Assembly: GCA_904066235.2 (NCBI GenBank)
Contig: CAJFCV020000001.1
Location: forward strand, 5,084,001 to 5,148,000
Length of the DNA stretch: 64,000 nt
Reading direction: 5' to 3'
Source: Bursaphelenchus xylophilus
Taxonomy: Eukaryota; Nematoda; Chromadorea; Rhabditida; Aphelenchoididae
Each line of letters opens with the position of its first letter. Positions within the stretch are counted from its first letter, which is position 1. Shown here piece after piece: positions 58,582 through 64,000 of this stretch. The translations under genes were made by a program, and so were the position numbers. The notes below the pieces were generated by a model. That model was not told the origin of the DNA. It saw only the letters and a list, made by a program, of their open reading frames with translations, and did no database searches.

Positions 58582-61500
58582 TTATTTTTTATGGGTAATG
58601 CTGCCACTAGCCGAAACGCCCTCAGGCTCTGCTTTCACCGAAACTTTAGCCTTCGAAGCCGAAGAATCGGAGACTGAATTGGCCTGTAATTCAGAGGATT
58701 CCGCCGCCGGGAGATTTCCAATTGATTCACCTCCACTTCTCCAGGGATTTGTTAGAGCATCGGCTAAAAATGTTTATGATTAAAACGCGTTTTACTACAA
58801 ATCGTAGATTGGCCCGGACATTGTTGAGTCGATGTCTCAGAATTCAACCAAAATTGGTTAAGCGAATCACCAATCGGTATGGAGCAATCGCTTGATTTTT
58901 TTTGCCCATAGTCGTTATATGGTGGATTACTGTAACTTTCTTTCTGAGAAAAGAGTTGCCTTTTCTGCAGATATGGTGCGGTATTTTAGTGAGACCTAAC
59001 CACCACTTTATGTTTTCGAGCATGTAGAACATTTTTGTAATTATGGCCAAAAGCTCAGAATTACATCTAAGCAATGTTTCGCCTGCGGTAACATACCATT
59101 TCGGGCATAAAATTGGCTACTGTAACCAGATGCACTTTTAAATACGGTAAAAAGAAACTTCAACCTTCATCCAACAACCCATAAAAATTTCAAAAAAATC
59201 AAATGTACAACTTTTGAGAAAATGGGCATTCAATATCTCATGTACAAGGTCATCTGGGCCCGAAAAAATCTGGCATTCTTGGGATTCCAACGGGATGCAC
59301 TTTTTCAAAGTTTCTAATACATTCTGAGGCTGATTAAAGATGAGATGGCAAGTTTCAGGAGAAAAAAATATACAACTTTCGAGAAATTGACCAAAATACC
59401 TTATTTTAGGTCATCAGAACGCCCAAAAAGTCTGGCATTCTTGGGATTCCAACGGGATGCACTTTTTCAAAGTTTCTAATACATTCTGAGGCTGATTAAA
59501 GATGATATGGCAAGTTTCAGGAGAAAAAAATATACAACTTTTGAGAAATTGACCAAAATACCTTATTTTAGGTCATCAGAACGCCGAAAAAGTCTGGCAT
59601 TCTTAGGTTTTCAACGGGATGCACTTTTTCAGAGTTTCTAATACATTCTGAGGCTGAATAAAGATGATACGGCAAGTTTCAGGAGAAAAAAATATACAAC
59701 TTTTGAGAAATTGACCAAAATACCTTATTTTAGGTCATCAGAACGCCGAAAAAGTCTGGCATTCTTGGGATTCCAACGGGATGCACTTTTTCAGAGTTTC
59801 TAATACATTCTGAGGCTGAATAAAGATGATACGGCAAGTTTCAGGAGAAAAAATATACAACTTTTGAGAAATTGACCAAAATACCTTATTTTAGGTCATC
59901 AGAACGCCGAAAAAGTCTGGCATTCTTGGGATTCCAACGGGATGCACTTTTTCAGAGTTTCTAATACATTCTGAGGCTGAATAATGATGATATGGCAAGT
60001 TTCAGGAGGAAAAAATATACAACTTTCGAGAAATTGACCAAAATACCTTATTTTATGTCATCAGAACGCCGAAAAAGTCTGTCATTCTTAGGATTCCAAC
60101 GGGATGCACTTTTTCAGAGTTTCTAATACATTCTGAGGCTGATTAAAGATTAGAGGCTATCAAAAAGTGCTACAACCTCAAATCCCAAGAATGCCAGTTT
60201 TTTCGGGGTTCTGATGACCTAAAATAAGGTCTTTTGGTCATTTTCTCGAAAGTTGTGCATTTTTTTTGCCTGAAATTTTCATAATCATCGTTTACAAGGC
60301 TAATAATGTATTAGAGGCTATCAAAAAGTGCTACAACCTGGAATCCCAAGAATGCCACACTTTTTCGGCGTTCTGATGACCCTAAAATAAGGTATTTTGG
60401 TCAATTTCTCAAAAGTTGTATATTTTTTTCTCCTGAAACTTGCCGTATCATCTTTATTCAGCCTCAGAATGTATTAGAAACTTTGAAAAAGTGCATCCCG
60501 TTGGAATCCCAAGAATGCCAGACTTTTTCGGCGTTCTGATGACCTAAAATAAGGTATTTTGGTCAATTTCTCAAAAGTTGTATATTTTTTCTCCTGAAAC
60601 TTGCCATATCATCTTTAATCAGCCTCAGAATGTATTAGAAACTTTGAAAAAGTGCATCCCGTTGGAATCCCAAGAATGCCAGACTTTTTCGGCGTTCTGA
60701 TGACCTAAAATAAGGTATTTTGGTCAATTTCTCGAAAGTTGTATATTTTTTTCTCCTGAAACTTGCCATCTCATCTTTAATCAGCCTTAGAATGTATTAG
60801 AAACTTTGAAAAAGTGCATGCCGTTGGAATCCCAAGAATGCCAGATTTTTTCGGGCCCAGATGACCTTGTACATGAGATATTGAATGCCCATTTTCTCAA
60901 AAGTTGTATATTTGATTTTTTTGAAATTTTTATGGGTTATTGGATGAAGGTCGAAGTTTCTTTTTACCGTATTTAAAAGTGCATCTGGTTACAGTAGCCA
61001 ATTTTATGCCCGAAATGGTATGTTGCCGCAGGCGAAACATTGCTTAGATGTAATTTTGAGCTTTTGGCCATAATTACAAAAATATTCTTAGTTGTCGAAA
61101 ACATACACCTGAACTCGATTTGTGCTAAAATAGAGCTTCGTTTTCTTGATTAGGCCATATCTTTTTTTAAAAAAAATGTTACAGTATGCCGTCATACGGT
61201 AATTTTGGGCAAAAAGAAAGAAAGCGAATGTTTTACCTGCCATGGTGATCAAGTTGACCGATTTTGGTTAAATTCTGAGATAACGATTATAACAATGTCC
61301 GCCCTCTGTTAGGCTAAACTCCAAAGTGTGGCAAAACGCGTTTTAAACTACGACCTAAAAAAAAGCTTTGGGGAAGACTTGACTCGAGTCAAGTTATATC
61401 TTTTGGTGGAAAAGAAACGAGAAAAAACGCTCTCTCGCATAAAAATGAACCCGTTTCTTTTCCGGCGAAGAAAATAATGGAGTGCTGGAAGAGAGAGGGC

Positions 61501-62975
61501 CTATTCGGAATATTATTCCCAGTTCAAGGTATGCTTGAGTTCCGAATCGTCTTTTAGATGTGTTCGGTGGGACTTTTTGGAATTGTTCCTGGGGAATCCG
61601 GGAGCTTATATGTTTATTCATACAATTTGATAAAGTCGAAAAAAGTTTTTTTTGGACATTTCCGATCTAAACAAGGATGCGTTTCCCTCCAAATGCCTCG
61701 CAGATCCTTCGCGAAACCACGACTTACGCCTTTAAAACCGAAAAATCTGACTTGACAATTTTTACAAAACTCAGGTGACAACGAATCTGACTTACACTCT
61801 TTTACCACTGGAACTGGATCGACCGTCACACTTGACCCATGATGTTGCCCAAATTTCCCAATATTCCCATCCTTCAACACGCTGGTGATATTATGCCCGA
61901 TCAAAGTCGAGGCTTCATCCACATACTTCTGATTATCCGCCAAATATTCTTGAACCACTGTTTTAAAAGTGCTCTGAAGTTGTTGAAGAGCTGTCTAAAA
62001 GTAGTTCTACAGCATAAAAATTACTTCAAAAGCTCACCTGAACTTCAGGATTTTGTGCGGCCTCTTTAAAATCATCTCCGATTTTTGAAATCAAACCCAA
62101 AATGTCAGTTCCCAATTGTTTCGCGTTGTCTCCGACAACGAAGGCCTTCAATTTGGGGAAAGTATCAGCTGTTTTTTGTTTATCGGCATCGGAAAGGTCG
62201 CTGAATTGAGTTAAGAAAGTCGTAAAGGCATTCTTGAAGTCGTCAACGGTCTTATTCGAGATGGGAGAGCCTGCTTGATGCGCTTCCTTTACCGTGTCTT
62301 GGAATTGTTTGGCACTGTCAGCGAACTGAAAAAGATGACTCAATTTTTTTTTCAAATCTCGGTGACAAATTCTTTCAGAAATCGTCCCTCTTTTGAGCGC
62401 TTTGCTTATAAGTCGTTCAAAAAAAAAAGGATAGGGTTTCTTACCGCTTCCAACGCCTCAACCAGACCCTCAGGTAGCGCTTGAATGCTCGCTGAAGCAG
62501 CATCGAAGAATTTGCCAATGGCCTGAGCTCCATCGGGACATCCATTGGCCACCAATTTCTTCACTAATTCAATGTCTGCAGTGTTCCTCAAGGCTTTGAA
62601 TTTTGAAGGATCATGGGTCAGTTTGAGGAGACATTCAACTTCATCTTCGGGGATCTGGAAGATAATTAGACAAGAATAAAATTAGATGGATCAAGGAAGA
62701 AGTATTTAAATTGTAGTGATCGTTACTTACCGCCTGATACGCCGTCACCCAGGAGTCTGGAGCGTACACTAAAAATTTAGCTTGTTTGAGAAAATTTCTC
62801 GCTCTAACTCACGTAACAGACTGGCTTCGAAGAATTTGGAGTACACCGTTGCATTTAGTCTCCGATGATTCACTTTTACTCCCGCTTCAGCACTTGAATC
62901 ATCAGCAGGAACTGGCTTTCCCCAGCTTCCAAAAACCATTAACAGTAGAGTCACTACTGTAGAACACCCACTCAT
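58582..62975 (-). CDS. Secreted protein of unknown function (paralogue 1)
   Basis: Exons 62813-62975, 62731-62768, 62445-62654, 62038-62325, 61796-61994 and 58582-58763; 359 aa. Signal peptide MSGCSTVVTLLLMVFGSWG. Predicted helices include ECLLKLTHDPSKFKAL, GAQAIGKFFDAASASI and TVDDFKNAFTTFLTQF. The fifth exon (VVQEYLADNQKYVDEASTLI) matches the paralogue at 63604. The last exon is placed by phase and by the similar ending (VSASGSITHKK versus ASVSGSVHQ). It is 3 kb away, past a 230-bp repeat and the 2.56-kb element. If that exon is not used, the protein would end in intron sequence. No domain recognised. Confidence 0.68.
58784..61342. mobile_element. 2.56-kb palindromic element with 161-bp repeats, copy 2
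   Basis: Near-identical to 17849-20406 along its whole length, differing mainly in the length of A/T runs. Flanked by TTAA (58780-58783, 61343-61346). The flanking sequence is unrelated to that of copy 1, so this is a true transposition rather than a segmental duplication. Confidence 0.88.
61375..61612. repeat. Dispersed ~230-bp repeat, copy 5 (inverted)
   Basis: A full-length inverted copy: GGAAAAGAAACGAGAAAAAA ... AACCCGTTTCTTTTCC ... CCTGGGGAATCCGGGAGCTTAT. It lies next to copy 2 of the 2.56-kb element in the same intron. Confidence 0.75.
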
Positions 62976-63603
62976 TTCAAAACATCAATTTCAAGACTAC
63001 GAATTTTTGTTGAAATCCGATTTATATATAAAATACCGCTCTGATTCTCAGATTTGTTTCAGATTCGTGGTTTATATCGATCCGAAGGGAACGTACGCTT
63101 GAGATTATCCGCACCTTCCACTGGCATTCATCGTAATCGAGTGGGGGTAAGCCGACTGCATGATGCAACAGAGGCCAATTAAATGGACGACTGGGAGAGT
63201 AGGAGTGGCTGGCACAGCGAGCAAGAGTAAAGAAGAAGGGCAACTTGATATAGTCTTGTAACCTGAATTTCAAAAAAGGATCCGGGTGATCGAAAGGGCA
63301 TAGAATGAGCAAGACTGCCACACGTTCTAAGACATTTTAGGTGACTAAAGTTTTCGAAATTCTCTAAAAATTGAATTTGCTGGCATTGGAAGTGTTCAAA
63401 ATACGAAGCCCAGTTCTTGTTAGCAATTTCTTCAAGCCGAGATTCCAATTTTTAAGGCATATACGATTCCTTTGGCAGAAACGGCCAAAGCTTTATACAA
63501 GGCTGACAAAAACAGAGCGAGTTTCTTCTACAAATTCCATCACAATATCATATCATTATTATTCAAAAACCCTTTATTCTTTCTTAAAAATCATTTTCAT
63601 GTC
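62976..63603. other. Intergenic region between the secreted paralogues
   Basis: It contains the promoter of the 58582-62975 gene (an AT-rich TTTATATATAAAATA about 45 bases upstream of the ATG could be a TATA-like element) and the 3' flank of the next gene. No exon recognised. Confidence 0.4.
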
Positions 63604-63993
63604 TTATTGATGCACACTTCCGCTGACTGAGGCTCCATTTTGGCTGATTTGTCCTTGAACGCTAGCGCTTGGGGCATTTGGAGCACTTCCAGAATTCGGA
63701 AATCCACTTGGTGGAGATGAAACGCCGGATGGAATATTGATATTGCCTGAGGGCAAGTTGCCAGAGGGGAATCCAGAAGACGGAGAAGGAGCAGGGTTTC
63801 CGAAGGAGTCAATGTCGTCGGGAACTTGGCCATGTTTCTTCCCCAGAATTCCTCCGAATCCTTTGCCGGTCTTGATCGTGTTCACAAAGTCTTGGCCCAC
63901 CAATTGGCCGGCCTCATCCAAATATTGTTTGTTTTGTGTGACAAACTCTTTGATCACGGCTTGGAAGGAGGTTTTGAAGCTTTGGAGGGCGGA
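63604..63993 (-). CDS. Secreted protein of unknown function (paralogue 2, last exon only)
   Basis: One exon of 129 codons plus stop, preceded by a CTTTTAG acceptor at the window edge; earlier exons are outside. It starts SALQSFKTSFQAVIKEFVTQ, like TALQQLQSTFKTVVQEYLAD of paralogue 1, then has a Gly/Pro/Ser-rich tail (FPSGNLPSGNINIPSG) ending SVSGSVHQ. Here the helical part and the tail are one exon, whereas paralogue 1 splits them. Function unknown. Confidence 0.65.
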   Translation of the reverse strand, partial: SALQSFKTSFQAVIKEFVTQNKQYLDEAGQLVGQDFVNTIKTGKGFGGILGKKHGQVPDDIDSFGNPAPSPSSGFPSGNLPSGNINIPSGVSSPPSGFPNSGSAPNAPSASVQGQISQNGASVSGSVHQ

Positions 63994-64000
63994 CTAAAAG

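Overview
The window looks like nuclear DNA from a nematode. The genes are split by short introns (mostly 45-150 nt) ending in TTTTAG or TTTCAG. Several genes have a TTTCAG/TTTTAG acceptor only 6-13 nt upstream of the ATG, as expected for spliced-leader trans-splicing. Gene families include nematode-typical ones: a transthyretin-like secreted protein, an ShKT domain, and MSP-like domains. The species cannot be named from sequence alone. Exon models are my own reading; I checked frame and phase across every junction, but junctions may be off by a base.

Left third (1-22.6 kb): an accessory, transposon-riddled region. It carries five paralogous four-exon genes (A-E) that join a BTB/POZ domain, a short BACK-like helical stretch and a C-terminal MSP/PapD-like beta domain. 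Exons 2 and 3 are always 95 and 219 nt. B is clean. A is broken by a 1.34-kb element with an 8-bp target duplication and has no last exon in view. C has its C-terminus replaced by a small hAT-type MITE. D has exon 3 split by a 1.46-kb palindrome. E carries a 5.1-kb nested Tc/mariner-like composite in its last intron. A palindromic TTAA-flanked (piggyBac-like) element sits between the divergent pair B/C, and a hAT element and a cytochrome P450 relic lie around D.

Middle (23-47.7 kb): mainly conserved housekeeping genes. In order: a large hnRNP U-like protein (minus), a secreted M14 metallocarboxypeptidase with a C-terminal ShKT domain (minus) and tRNA-Lys and tRNA-Asn in its introns, tRNA-Asp, Rab11 (minus), ribosomal protein L7 (plus), IMP4 (minus, convergent with L7), two CHTOP/ALYREF-tail proteins in tandem (plus), and ribosomal protein S7 (plus).

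Right third (47.8-64 kb): lineage-specific secreted and membrane proteins. There are two single-pass membrane proteins, a transthyretin-like protein, a multi-pass membrane protein with a 3-kb transposon-filled intron, and two related secreted proteins of unknown function (the second runs off the window). A ~230-bp dispersed repeat occurs five times here. A second near-identical copy of the 2.56-kb element found inside the gene E intron separates the last exon of one secreted-protein gene from the rest.

The best candidate for something undescribed is the BTB-MSP fusion family and its repeated disruption by different transposons. Next are the elements whose ends are expanded tandem repeats around a shared TAGTACC-rich core.
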